From assembly GCA_903907475.1 (NCBI GenBank), contig CAIVOB010000155.1, forward strand, positions 1 through 19,444: a stretch of 19,444 bases of DNA, read 5' to 3'. Numbering within the stretch: position 1 is the stretch's first letter; each line of letters opens with the position of its first letter. Shown in pieces: positions 1 to 6,830 of this stretch. Under the pieces are notes generated by a model. It was not told the origin of the DNA and ran no database searches. It worked only from the letters and a program-made list of their open reading frames with translations. The DNA is from Candidatus Omnitrophota bacterium (GTDB taxonomy: Bacteria; Omnitrophota; Gorgyraeia; Gygaellales; Profunditerraquicolaceae). The position numbers and the translations under genes are program-made.

Positions 1-243
1 GCCAATGGAAAACAAGATGAGCTGATTGTTCCAAATCCGGCATACCTTGGATTATCAGATTCTACGCCAACAAGACAAAAACAATATATTAATTTTATAA
101 TTGATGATAAGGCGATAAATTCAATTGTACTACGGAAGAAATTATATATCGGAAGCCAACTGTTTATCACTAAATCACAAGAATATTATAATGCAAAAAA
201 TAAACGAGAACATCGGGGGAGGCCTTTTAAAACAAATAAATAG
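1..243 (+). CDS. IS200-like (Y1/REP-associated tyrosine) transposase, C-terminal fragment
   Basis: An open frame enters from the left edge and stops at TAG 241-243, giving 80 residues. It begins with DELIVPNPAYLGL, continues with a Gln/Arg-rich helix (TRQKQYINF), then IGSQLFI, and ends in a basic tail with HRGRPFK. This order (DEL-x-x-P-x-P-x-YL, then the GS-x-x-F helix, then R-GRP) is the usual C-terminus of Y1-type REP-associated tyrosine transposases (TnpA_REP family), which nick and join single-stranded DNA. The HUH and tyrosine catalytic motifs would lie upstream, outside the window. The sequence right after the stop (GAACCGTCCCCTTT) resembles the conserved end often seen beside such genes; that is recalled, not searched. 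Whether the gene is intact cannot be judged here. Confidence 0.72.
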   Translation, partial: ANGKQDELIVPNPAYLGLSDSTPTRQKQYINFIIDDKAINSIVLRKKLYIGSQLFITKSQEYYNAKNKREHRGRPFKTNK

Positions 244-285
244 AACCGTCCCCTTTATTGATAACTATTGTATTGGCAATAGCTT

Positions 286-315
286 AGAGCTGTAAAAATA
301 TTTTTACCCAGCTCT
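286..315. repeat. AT-rich palindrome just upstream of the promoter
   Basis: AGAGCT (286-291) and AGCTCT (310-315) flank the perfect palindrome GTAAAAATATTTTTAC (292-307). The only break is a CC bulge at 308-309, so the whole element forms a 14-bp-armed inverted repeat. It ends 6 bases before the proposed -35 box. It has no T-run after it, so it reads better as an operator or as the terminal hairpin of the mobile element than as a terminator. Which one is unknown. Confidence 0.5.
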
Positions 316-321
316 TGAAAT

Positions 322-352
322 TTGCCAAAATATATGTTAAGCTTTTTATACA
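322..352 (+). promoter_or_regulatory. Putative sigma-70-type promoter for the riboswitch transcript
   Basis: A -35-like TTGCCA (322-327) is followed by TTTATACA (345-352). The -10 could be read as TTTATA with a 17-base spacer or TATACA with a 19-base spacer. Transcription would then begin near 357-360, just before the first pairing strand of the riboswitch at 364. That position is what one expects for a riboswitch leader and is the main support for this call. Confidence 0.5.
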
Positions 353-363
353 ATCTGGAACAG

Positions 364-444
364 CTTTGAAAAAGGCTAACTAGCAGTAATGCTGGGGCGC
401 AAAGTGACAGCTCCGAAAGTTTTCGGAGGGCTGCACTGCCAAAG
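364..444 (+). ncRNA. Cyclic di-GMP-I (GEMM-I) riboswitch aptamer
   Basis: P1 can form between CTTTG 364-368 and CAAAG 440-444. P2 is CTAGCA 380-385 with TGCTGG 390-395, capped by a GTAA (GNRA) loop at 386-389. The conserved linker GGGGCGCAAAG follows (394-404). P3 is CAG 408-410 plus the CTCCGAAA arm at 411-418, pairing back to the TTTCGGAG arm at 421-428 and CTG 431-433, with a GG bulge (429-430) where the tetraloop receptor is expected. The 3' ligand-side strand CACTGCC precedes P1 closure. This order and the GCAAAG motif match GEMM-I. By manual alignment to the Vibrio Vc2 aptamer, the ligand-discriminating base (Vc2 G20) is G374, which favours c-di-GMP over cGAMP. The downstream terminator and secreted-protein gene fit the known role of the family. 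Confidence 0.85.
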
Positions 445-450
445 GATGAG

Positions 451-481
451 AACCCTAAAATATCCTTTTAGGGTTTTTTTT
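451..481 (+). terminator. Intrinsic terminator, expression platform of the riboswitch
   Basis: AACCCTAAAA (451-460) pairs perfectly with TTTTAGGGTT (466-475) around a 5-base loop and runs into Ts through 481. AAAGGAT (441-447), which includes the 3' strand of riboswitch P1, is also perfectly complementary to ATCCTTT (462-468), which covers the loop and the top of the terminator's 3' arm. The two pairings exclude each other. Ligand-stabilised P1 would release the terminator, which predicts transcription OFF at high c-di-GMP. Confidence 0.8.
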
Positions 482-483
482 GG

Positions 484-511
484 CCCCGGCTCTAAATAAA
501 CGGGGTTTTTT
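484..511 (+). terminator. Second, weaker terminator-like hairpin in the same leader
   Basis: CCCCG (484-488) pairs with CGGGG (501-505) across a 12-base loop and is followed by six Ts (506-511). The stem is short but GC-rich. It lies between the first terminator and the Shine-Dalgarno, so it could be a back-up terminator or help gate ribosome access. I see no clear partner that would switch it. Confidence 0.45.
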
Positions 512-531
512 AATGGGCAAGGAGGCGTAAG

Positions 532-828
532 ATGAAGAAAATCGAGATTTTAACGGGTTTGCTGGTCCTTTTAATGGTTTCCACGAGTTGGGCTGGCGAG
601 AGCGTCACGATTAGTATGTCTTGTACCATTCCTGCTATTCCAGGAGTGAATTCTCCAGCGCGAGTTCCAGAAGTATCATTAAGAAATTATCAAAGACAAG
701 ATGTGGCCAACAAAAATTCTGCTGCCACATTAGGAGAAGAAGTTATAGAAAAGGAGGAGCGTAAAGAAACCCTTCTTGCCCAAGGAGAAAAAGTTACCAC
801 GGAAGTAAAAACCATTTATACGCGGTAA
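532..828 (+). CDS. Small secreted protein with pilin-like N-terminus, under c-di-GMP riboswitch
   Basis: This encodes 98 residues from an ATG preceded by AAGGAGG 6 bases upstream. The N-terminus is a clear signal peptide (MKKIE, a Leu/Val-rich core, cut expected after TSWA). The mature start SVTISMSCTIP has hydrophobic residues at every second position. It parallels the mature start of the pilin-like protein encoded at 4620-5231 (SVPITVNATVP), including a similar signal-peptide end (SWA versus AWA). The rest is short, charged and Lys/Glu-rich, with no domain I recognise; the mature part has a single Cys. It stands alone behind the riboswitch leader and converges on the usher-like gene, with 12 bases between their stops. 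A donor-strand or capping role in the neighbouring fibre system is inference. It could also be an unrelated secreted peptide. Confidence 0.75.
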   Translation: MKKIEILTGLLVLLMVSTSWAGESVTISMSCTIPAIPGVNSPARVPEVSLRNYQRQDVANKNSAATLGEEVIEKEERKETLLAQGEKVTTEVKTIYTR

Positions 829-829
829 C
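788..829 (-). terminator. Terminator of the surface operon, lying inside the convergent small gene
   Basis: On the minus strand, GTTACCGCG (829-821) pairs with CGTGGTAAC (801-793), nine pairs with one G-U, and is followed by five Ts (792-788). It follows the stop of the usher-like gene (841) by 12 bases and overlaps the last codons of the small secreted gene. Confidence 0.6.
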
Positions 830-840
830 ACCCCCTCCTC

Positions 841-3687
841 CTATTTCTGTATTTTACGTAAAGGAAGGTTCCAAACTGAAGATTCCCCCTCTTGCAGGGG
901 GAATTTCTTTTTCAGGACGATGGAAGGTAAATAATAAACGGGAATCGAATTTAAGTCCGCCGTTAATTCATGATCTCCGGGAAGTGCCTGCGAATAAATG
1001 TAGCTGCCATCTACGCCAGTAGTAACAGTCTTATCTCCATCTAAAGTTATGGCTACCCCGGGAACGCCTTTTTCTCCCAACGAATATTGGCCGTCCGCGT
1101 TTAAATCTTCAAAAACTATACCCCGGATCTCGGAACGTGAAGTAATCCCAAAATAAACATTCGAAGAAGAGGCATTAGCGATAGGAACTCCTTGAGTGAC
1201 CGGAACGGTAAGAATGTAACCTAACGGCAAAGTGCCAGTATCTAAAGTTACGTAAGCGGCCTTACCCCGCACATTAACAAATTTAAAATATCCCAGTTCA
1301 TCGGTAATCTGAGATTTATTCTTTCCCAACCAAACTTTAATCCCAAAAACCGGAGGCTCGTCGCGATCCAACAAACCGTTAGAATTATAATCTTTAAAAA
1401 CATAACCCTGAATCGTCGAAACCGCGTCCCAACGCAAACCGGTATTCCAAAGCAGCTTCATCCCGACGTTAAAACTTGCCTCTACCCGGCTAGTAGCGGT
1501 GGGATTTTCTTTCCAAATATTTCTCACCCGGGCATTGGCGTAAACTTCCTGGCCATCAGCAGGCCGAAAAGAAAGTTCCCCATAACCCTCGATATAATCT
1601 TCACCGGAAAGAAATGATAACGGCGAATTGGCACGCTCTTCATCACGATAAGTAAAGCGCATTGATCCCCAAAATGGAGATTTTCCAATGCGATCGTACC
1701 AATCTAACCCGGTCTCGGTAACATTAGGCCGCGTTTGACTGCCAGTATCACGTTCACTGAGCCAATTCAATTCGCGATTAAAGTAATAATATAAAGCTCC
1801 GATGACATTAAAACGTAACCCGGCGTAAAATTTCTCGTTAGTATAATCTAGGCTCGGAGCGGAAAAATTCTGATTCACTTGGTGAGAATATGTAAAGTAG
1901 GTTGAAACTTCTTTACCAAATAATGAAAATAGCCTGTTAGCGCCAACTCCGGAAGACTGATACCTTAACTGTGATAATTCCCCCAAATCATTTTGCAGCG
2001 TGTAATTGGCTTCCAAACTCGTAAGCGGGTCTAATTGATATGTCAATGTAGTATCAAGATTCTCATTAAAACGATTAGGATTCTCCTCTGCCGGATAAAG
2101 CCGATCACGATAAATATCAACGCGCTGCGTAAAGGTAAGCTTATTTATCGGACGATAGTTTAAATTTAAAAGCGCCCCGAATTCTCCCTGTCGCCATCCG
2201 GAGCCAGTAATACTCACAAACTCCTTATCAATATCTCTAAATTGTAAATTCGCGTAAAGTTTATCACCATTATAACGGCTGGTAAATGTCTGCGCTAAAT
2301 TTTTAGTATCGCTGGCGATCTCATAAGTATAACCAGAATTTTTAAAATTCCAACTTCCAATAAGATCATAACCATAATCTTTAAGATAATCCTGCCGATC
2401 GCGCCCCCAGCCATGAGCAACGGTAAATTTATAATTCTGCCAAGTAACCGGGGAAAAATTTAAATTAAAACCACTAATAAAAGCATAATTAGTTTTATAA
2501 GTATCCATCGCCAATGTCCCATAACGCCCGCCGTTTTCTCTTCCCCAAAATATACCATAATAAAGTTTATTATTAAAAGCCGGCGAAGAAAAATAAACGC
2601 CTCTCAAATCTACCCCCGGGAGCGCCAAATTATTATAAGCGGGATTATAATCTCCGGCCCGTAAATTAAATCCTTGAAAATCCCCCAACTTTCCATTCGT
2701 CAAGCCAGCGCTGATATAAGTCATATCTGTAGTCGTGGGTAAAGTACGCTCAGTAATCCCCGCGTCAAGTAAACCATAAGGAGTCGCTCCGTCCAAGCGT
2801 AAATTATGAATCCAAGAGTAGCTTCCATTACGCTCAATTGTTTCTAGCCTGCGCCCAGTATAATAAGAATACCAATCTAAATTATAACGCAGCCTAAAAT
2901 TACCCATCGTTTCCTCTTCCTTACGCATCGTCTCTTCTAAGGTCGGAAAATCTGGAATCGGCATAATCCCGGTGCATTCTATACTTGTGCGGCCGGAATC
3001 ATCCCAAATAATTACTGTCGCCTGCCCTCTGCTCTTAGCTAAAACAGAAATTTCATGATCATTTAATTTTTCCACATAGAGCATTTCCGGTTGCACCACG
3101 AGAAAACGCTTAATGTTACTACCACGGATAATAATATATTTACCTTCTTGAATTTCAATCGGCTGCTGGAGAGCTAAACTTGGGTCATTGAGTAAATATC
3201 TATGAGGAGAATTTTTTTCAGCAATCGCTCCAGCAGATTGATTTTTAACACTTACTTCAGGAATAAAAATATCCGCCGCGTTGAGTCCTTGATCATTTTC
3301 TAAAGTATCTTTGACCTTAGCCTTGTCCAAGGCATTTTCCATAACTACTTGGCGATCCAACTTGGTCGAAGAAGCAGGAAAATTTGTATCTTTATTTATA
3401 ATTTTACTAACGGCCTTACCCGACATGGTATGCAACAGCTCCAGATAATAAATTGCCGGAGGATAATCCGGTTCCGCGATCAGCGCGCGGCTAAAATCAT
3501 CTTCGGCCTGCGAAAAATCACCTTGATCTAAGCTTTTGATACCTTCAGCGCAAAGAAAATCGGCAATCTGACTATAAGCAAAAACTAAATGTGGAGTGAT
3601 AAGGATAGAAAAAAATAAACTAAAAACCAGTAGGATGTTAGTGTTGCGGTAAGATTTTTTGGCTGACCTCCCAGCAAGAGGAAACAT
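841..3687 (-). CDS. Usher-like outer-membrane assembly protein (TPR, secretin-type N domain, beta-barrel, SdrD_B-like C-terminus)
   Basis: This encodes 948 residues from the ATG at 3687, one base after the chaperone stop (TAATATG). An in-frame start at 3714 would add 9 residues. A basic stretch and hydrophobic core ending LVFA (about residue 37) form the signal peptide. Residues 47-85 read as one or two TPR-like helices. Residues 177-239 contain EGKYIIIRGSNIKRF and a GQATVIIWDDSGR motif, typical of the pilus-formation N-terminal domain of CpaC/RcpA-type secretins. Residues about 261-746 are a long run of alternating aromatic beta-strands, large enough for a 24-strand barrel. Residues 758-848 and 853-941 each begin GYVFKDYNSNG or GIVFEDLNADG followed by DxxGxY/F, as in SdrD_B modules and the C-terminal domains of some alternate ushers. 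Last gene of the operon. By position and build it should be the export pore for the pilin-like subunits. I cannot confirm a classical usher (PF00577) signature, so the exact family is open. Confidence 0.75.
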   Translation of the reverse strand: MFPLAGRSAKKSYRNTNILLVFSLFFSILITPHLVFAYSQIADFLCAEGIKSLDQGDFSQAEDDFSRALIAEPDYPPAIYYLELLHTMSGKAVSKIINKDTNFPASSTKLDRQVVMENALDKAKVKDTLENDQGLNAADIFIPEVSVKNQSAGAIAEKNSPHRYLLNDPSLALQQPIEIQEGKYIIIRGSNIKRFLVVQPEMLYVEKLNDHEISVLAKSRGQATVIIWDDSGRTSIECTGIMPIPDFPTLEETMRKEEETMGNFRLRYNLDWYSYYTGRRLETIERNGSYSWIHNLRLDGATPYGLLDAGITERTLPTTTDMTYISAGLTNGKLGDFQGFNLRAGDYNPAYNNLALPGVDLRGVYFSSPAFNNKLYYGIFWGRENGGRYGTLAMDTYKTNYAFISGFNLNFSPVTWQNYKFTVAHGWGRDRQDYLKDYGYDLIGSWNFKNSGYTYEIASDTKNLAQTFTSRYNGDKLYANLQFRDIDKEFVSITGSGWRQGEFGALLNLNYRPINKLTFTQRVDIYRDRLYPAEENPNRFNENLDTTLTYQLDPLTSLEANYTLQNDLGELSQLRYQSSGVGANRLFSLFGKEVSTYFTYSHQVNQNFSAPSLDYTNEKFYAGLRFNVIGALYYYFNRELNWLSERDTGSQTRPNVTETGLDWYDRIGKSPFWGSMRFTYRDEERANSPLSFLSGEDYIEGYGELSFRPADGQEVYANARVRNIWKENPTATSRVEASFNVGMKLLWNTGLRWDAVSTIQGYVFKDYNSNGLLDRDEPPVFGIKVWLGKNKSQITDELGYFKFVNVRGKAAYVTLDTGTLPLGYILTVPVTQGVPIANASSSNVYFGITSRSEIRGIVFEDLNADGQYSLGEKGVPGVAITLDGDKTVTTGVDGSYIYSQALPGDHELTADLNSIPVYYLPSIVLKKKFPLQEGESSVWNLPLRKIQK
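882..912 (+). terminator. Terminator of the small secreted gene, lying inside the usher-like gene
   Basis: ATTCCCCCT (882-890) pairs perfectly with AGGGGGAAT (896-904) around CTTGC and is followed by TTCTTTTT (905-912). It sits 53 bases past the stop of the + strand gene, within the codons for the last residues of the convergent usher-like protein. On the minus strand no T-run follows, so it acts as a terminator only for + transcripts. Confidence 0.6.
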
Positions 3688-3688
3688 A

Positions 3689-4573
3689 TTACTGAAGCTG
3701 GCCGATCTGAACAATTTGGTTGTTCTCTCCGATTGTCACCGTAGCTTCTTTGGTCACCAGCGGCCCTCTTCCAATACCGGCGTCAGTGAGCGCTTTTCCT
3801 AAATCAACAGTAATTACCAAATTATAATCACCGGAGGGAATCTTACCTTTCCAGGTGCCCAAAAGAGTTCCTTTCCCTCCCGGAAAAGCATAAACACTAT
3901 TAAATGCCCCACGCGCGCTGACGAGGCCTTCATTATTCATTAAGCTAAAACTTCCGGCAGTGGTAATATCAGTATTACCGGTATTTTCAAAATCTAATAC
4001 AATGTCTAAAGATTCTTTTTCCTCTTTAGCAGGCGTGATTTTCAAATTGTTAATTTTAGCGGTTCTTTCAATCGTGCCTTTTACTTCAACATAAAACAAA
4101 GTCGCCACTCTAATATTTACATCCAGCCCCGCGGAACGGCCGGAATCTAAAAAGGTTCCCTTACTAAAGAGAGTCTCAAAAAAAAGTGTCGCAAAACGCG
4201 CTCCGGTTGCACCGGGAGGAACATTAATCGCGTAGTTTATTTGTTGCTTCCCAAATGCGGGAACCGTGACATCTGCTGGAGAAAAAGTTATCCAAGGACA
4301 AGCTGAAGTAGGAGTAGAATTAGGAGGGAGAAATTCTTTGGCTCCTGAGCCTCCCGGAAGATAATACCAATCCTCCAGGTAAAGGCGCATTTTTTTACTC
4401 TCGGCAGTCGGATTATCGAGCGTAATTTCTCCGAAAGAGCGTTCTCCCGGAGAAACTACCACTCGAATTTTCGACTGATTCATAAAAGGCACTTTATCCG
4501 CTTGCGCGGCAGAAACAAACCAGCTACCAACAAGACAGGAGCAAATACCTATAATACGTAATAGAGCAGACAA
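3689..4573 (-). CDS. PapD-like periplasmic fimbrial chaperone
   Basis: This encodes 294 residues. The start is a TTG at 4573 with a strong Shine-Dalgarno (AAAGGGGGAA) just upstream, and it gives a good signal peptide cut near SAAQA (residue 25). The first domain (about 30-155) has the order seen in pilus chaperones: a strand with VVVSPGERSFGEITLDN, a WITFSPADVTVPAFGKQ strand, then an ARFATLFFE strand. The second domain (about 165-290) is another beta-sandwich (LDIVLDFENTGNTDI). Family members bind secreted subunits in the periplasm, complete their fold with a donated strand and deliver them to the usher. It lies between the pilin-like gene and the usher-like gene, the canonical arrangement. 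Sequence similarity to classical PapD is weak, so the function rests on fold-like motifs plus context. Confidence 0.7.
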   Translation of the reverse strand: MSALLRIIGICSCLVGSWFVSAAQADKVPFMNQSKIRVVVSPGERSFGEITLDNPTAESKKMRLYLEDWYYLPGGSGAKEFLPPNSTPTSACPWITFSPADVTVPAFGKQQINYAINVPPGATGARFATLFFETLFSKGTFLDSGRSAGLDVNIRVATLFYVEVKGTIERTAKINNLKITPAKEEKESLDIVLDFENTGNTDITTAGSFSLMNNEGLVSARGAFNSVYAFPGGKGTLLGTWKGKIPSGDYNLVITVDLGKALTDAGIGRGPLVTKEATVTIGENNQIVQIGQLQ

Positions 4574-4619
4574 AATTCCCCCTTTAGAATATTGTACTAC
4601 AATTATATCTATTAATCAA

Positions 4620-5231
4620 TTACGGGGTCATAGTAATTGTAACCGTACCAGAATATGTCCCTGCCGGAGTATCCAAACCAATCGGTGTCACGCCTGAATT
4701 ATCAGGAGGATTCGGAAGTCCCGTGATTGGATCTGTTCCACCGCCGGTACCAAGTCCATAATAGATTCTTAACCAACCACCCGCTAACGCTGTTTTATTA
4801 TAAGCAACATTATTACTGTTACCGAAACTCACCGCTTGTAACGGTGTAGACGCCGTGGAACTGGTCTGCTTGACAAAAGTCACGTTGACCTTGTCATTCA
4901 AATTATTCGCACCACTAGCTAACGACGTGCGCGTATGCGTCACGGTCCAAACCGTTCCCGAGTTATCCGCGACACCAACATCAACCGCAAAATAACTTTT
5001 GTCAGACGGAGCAAAGATTTTATTTACCGGGTCTAAAACCAAAGTTCCGAAACTAATCGACGTTGCGGTTGTCCAGACTGTACCAATAACTTTACTCACC
5101 GTAGCCGTTAACCCGCCAGTGACTGTAGGAACAGTAGCGTTTACAGTAATAGGAACACTTACCGCCGCCCAAGCACTTGTGGCAAAAAAAGCCACCACCA
5201 CAAAAACCATACATCTAAGTATGTTTTTCAT
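4620..5231 (-). CDS. Pilin-like secreted beta-sandwich subunit
   Basis: This encodes 203 residues from the ATG at 5231, which has AAGGAGGAGG just upstream. An in-frame ATG at 5285 would put 18 charged residues before the signal peptide, so I rejected it. The signal peptide ends SAWA (residue 22). The mature protein starts with an alternating strand SVPITVNATVP, is rich in Thr, Val, Gly and Asn, has no Cys, and ends with PAGTYSGTVTITMTP. This C-terminal strand motif is common in chaperone/usher-type and spore-coat-U-like subunits. It lies directly upstream of the chaperone gene (46-base gap), so it is the likely main building block of the fibre. I do not recognise a named pilin family. Confidence 0.7.
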   Translation of the reverse strand: MKNILRCMVFVVVAFFATSAWAAVSVPITVNATVPTVTGGLTATVSKVIGTVWTTATSISFGTLVLDPVNKIFAPSDKSYFAVDVGVADNSGTVWTVTHTRTSLASGANNLNDKVNVTFVKQTSSTASTPLQAVSFGNSNNVAYNKTALAGGWLRIYYGLGTGGGTDPITGLPNPPDNSGVTPIGLDTPAGTYSGTVTITMTP

Positions 5232-5297
5232 TTTGACCTCCTCCTTTGTTGATCGTTTTAATTTTAAATTATGCTTATTTAACATCTTCCCCCCTCT

Positions 5298-6695
5298 TTA
5301 AATCTCAGTTAAAGTATAAGTTATACGCGATGAATAATTACCCGCCTTTAAATCAACCGGGCAGGTTAGTTCATAAATGACCTTAAATTTATCAGGCGCG
5401 CCAAACAAATCCGAAACAAATAATAAATTATTTTTTTCGACCGGAATTTTACTCGCCACCTTTAAATTTCCTTTAGTATTATTCTCAGCCAGCGTCTGTA
5501 AAGAAAAATACTGCGCGGGGATTTTATCTCCACTAGCATTTGCTAATTCCGAAACCACATTTTGCGTTACCTGATATGGCCGGCCAAGATTGGATTTTAC
5601 CTCGATTAAGACTTCGTTAGTTCGCGGGCCCTCACTAGGTTTAAGATTCGCAAAATCAATACTATAACGCTGATCCTGCGGAGAAATAGAAATTTCAAAG
5701 ATCCTCTCCTGACGAATTTCTAAATCCAGGGCTCCTAAATTCACTTGCTTACCGGAAGATTCTAACAAATACTGAATCCGCGAATGATAAATACCAGCAA
5801 CCAAACTTAATGGATCGGCTAAAGAATAGGCGATGGAAAAAACTTTATCCGCGCTGCCATCCGGCCGCGAAGAATAAATGGTCTGAATATTACTTGAAAG
5901 GGCGGTCGGCTGATTTACCGCTACCCCGGTCTTAGCGTCAGGGATATTAAAAAGCAAACTATTATTATCCAGCAATTTACCGTCTTGAGACTGAATCGGC
6001 CCGGGAAGCATCTGCATAATCTTAAATGGGCCGTTAAAAGAACTATTGATCGTCACTACCGCATTAGCGGCACCCCGCAAATCATTTTCATCTGCAGGGT
6101 TAATAATAATCGCGCTTGCTCCTTCTGCCGGAGCCACGGAAACCGATAGCGATCCTCCATCATTAGGAATCGTAACATACACCTCAATCACTTTTGTCAC
6201 CGGCATCTGCGATGAACCAATCGGATTTAAAACTAAACTAATCCGGCCGGTATAATATCCGGGAGCCAATTCCTGCGCGTTTGCAATAGCATATACTAAA
6301 GTAAAACTATCCGCCGCACCCGCGGGATTGGAAACATAAATCAGCTCATCATTTCTTACTATTGTGTCTCCGGTCGGAAGGCGTAAATCACCATATTTAT
6401 TCGAACCGCGAAATCCGCGCACGACAAAGCCATCCTTAATCGTAACTGATGGATTATCGCGGCTCCTGAGCGAGCTTTCAATCCGCTGACGAATCTCGTA
6501 ACGGCTGCCGGTATCATTTAAAGTGGTAAAAGTTATCGCACGCGAAAAATTAGTGCGGTCAAATTCCAGCCGCGAACCTCCCTCATCAAGCATATAACTT
6601 AAATCAAAAGCCGCTTGCGCCTGATGACAGAAAATTCCGGAAACTACTAACGCCAGGCTAATAACCAGGGATTTTAAACTTTTTTGTATTGCCAT
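5298..6695 (-). CDS. Secreted protein of three tandem pilin-like beta modules
   Basis: This encodes 465 residues from the ATG at 6695. A TTG at 6725 is in frame but would put 10 polar residues before the signal peptide (MAIQKSLKSL, hydrophobic core, cut near AQA, residue 28). The mature protein is three modules of about 140-150 residues. Each ends in the same motif: APGYYTGRISLVL near 145-157, VAGIYHSRIQYLL near 309-321, and KAGNYSSRITYTL near 450-462. The segment before each motif also recurs (an Ile/Leu-rich strand, then GxxDxFxxxY). The final strand resembles PAGTYSGTVTITM of the pilin-like neighbour. It is the first gene of the operon, a common place for tip or adhesive subunits in some fimbrial operons, though a linker or anchor role is equally possible. 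The nearest Shine-Dalgarno is 17 bases upstream and serves a different frame, so initiation may depend on leader translation ending at 6703. Confidence 0.65.
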   Translation of the reverse strand: MAIQKSLKSLVISLALVVSGIFCHQAQAAFDLSYMLDEGGSRLEFDRTNFSRAITFTTLNDTGSRYEIRQRIESSLRSRDNPSVTIKDGFVVRGFRGSNKYGDLRLPTGDTIVRNDELIYVSNPAGAADSFTLVYAIANAQELAPGYYTGRISLVLNPIGSSQMPVTKVIEVYVTIPNDGGSLSVSVAPAEGASAIIINPADENDLRGAANAVVTINSSFNGPFKIMQMLPGPIQSQDGKLLDNNSLLFNIPDAKTGVAVNQPTALSSNIQTIYSSRPDGSADKVFSIAYSLADPLSLVAGIYHSRIQYLLESSGKQVNLGALDLEIRQERIFEISISPQDQRYSIDFANLKPSEGPRTNEVLIEVKSNLGRPYQVTQNVVSELANASGDKIPAQYFSLQTLAENNTKGNLKVASKIPVEKNNLLFVSDLFGAPDKFKVIYELTCPVDLKAGNYSSRITYTLTEI

Positions 6696-6702
6696 TGTTT
6701 TA

Positions 6703-6777
6703 TCACCATTGACCTCCCACAACAATAAAAAAACCGGACAGACTCTTCCTTGGTCTTATCCGGTTCAGTAACATCAT
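6703..6777 (-). CDS. Leader peptide ORF (24 codons) overlapping the attenuator
   Basis: An ATG at 6777 (with a second ATG at 6774) follows a near-perfect Shine-Dalgarno AGGAGGG (6791-6785) by 7 bases. The frame reads MMLLNRIRPRKSLSGFF and ends at TGA 6705-6703, seven bases before the ATG of the three-module gene. It runs straight through the terminator hairpin 6765-6727. No conserved peptide family is recognised. The strong ribosome site and the placement argue for a leader peptide whose translation affects readthrough, but this is inference. Confidence 0.45.
   Translation of the reverse strand: MMLLNRIRPRKSLSGFFIVVGGQW
6727..6765 (-). terminator. Attenuator-like terminator in the surface-operon leader
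   Basis: AACCGGA (6765-6759) pairs with TCCGGTT (6738-6732). Inside, AGAC (6756-6753) pairs with GTCT (6743-6740). Ts continue to 6727. It lies between the operon promoter and the first large gene, so it should stop transcription unless disrupted. CCAAGGAA at 6753-6746 is also complementary to the upstream TTCCTTGG (6810-6803), giving a competing or pseudoknot pairing. Confidence 0.65.
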
Positions 6778-6830
6778 CTTTTAACCCTCCTACAAAAATC
6801 GCCCAAGGAAAGACTCCCACTCTGTGTTCA

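Larger units (their letters stand above)
244..531 (+). other. Non-coding regulatory interval between transposase and small secreted gene
   Basis: This gene-free interval holds, in order: the transposase-end signature, a small inverted repeat (CTATTG 265-270 / CAATAG 277-282), a long AT-rich palindrome (286-315), a promoter (322-352), a c-di-GMP-I riboswitch (364-444), an intrinsic terminator (451-481), a second terminator-like hairpin (484-511) and the Shine-Dalgarno AAGGAGG (519-525) of the next gene. No open frame of note was seen. Confidence 0.7.

Noticed and set aside
364..444. cGAMP-specific GEMM variant
   Set aside because: By manual alignment to Vc2, the ligand-discriminating base is G (374), not the A typical of cGAMP-sensing variants.
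4999..5301. Open frame on the + strand opposite the pilin-like gene
   Set aside because: It is a shadow of the Thr/Val-rich pilin codons and lacks a ribosome site.
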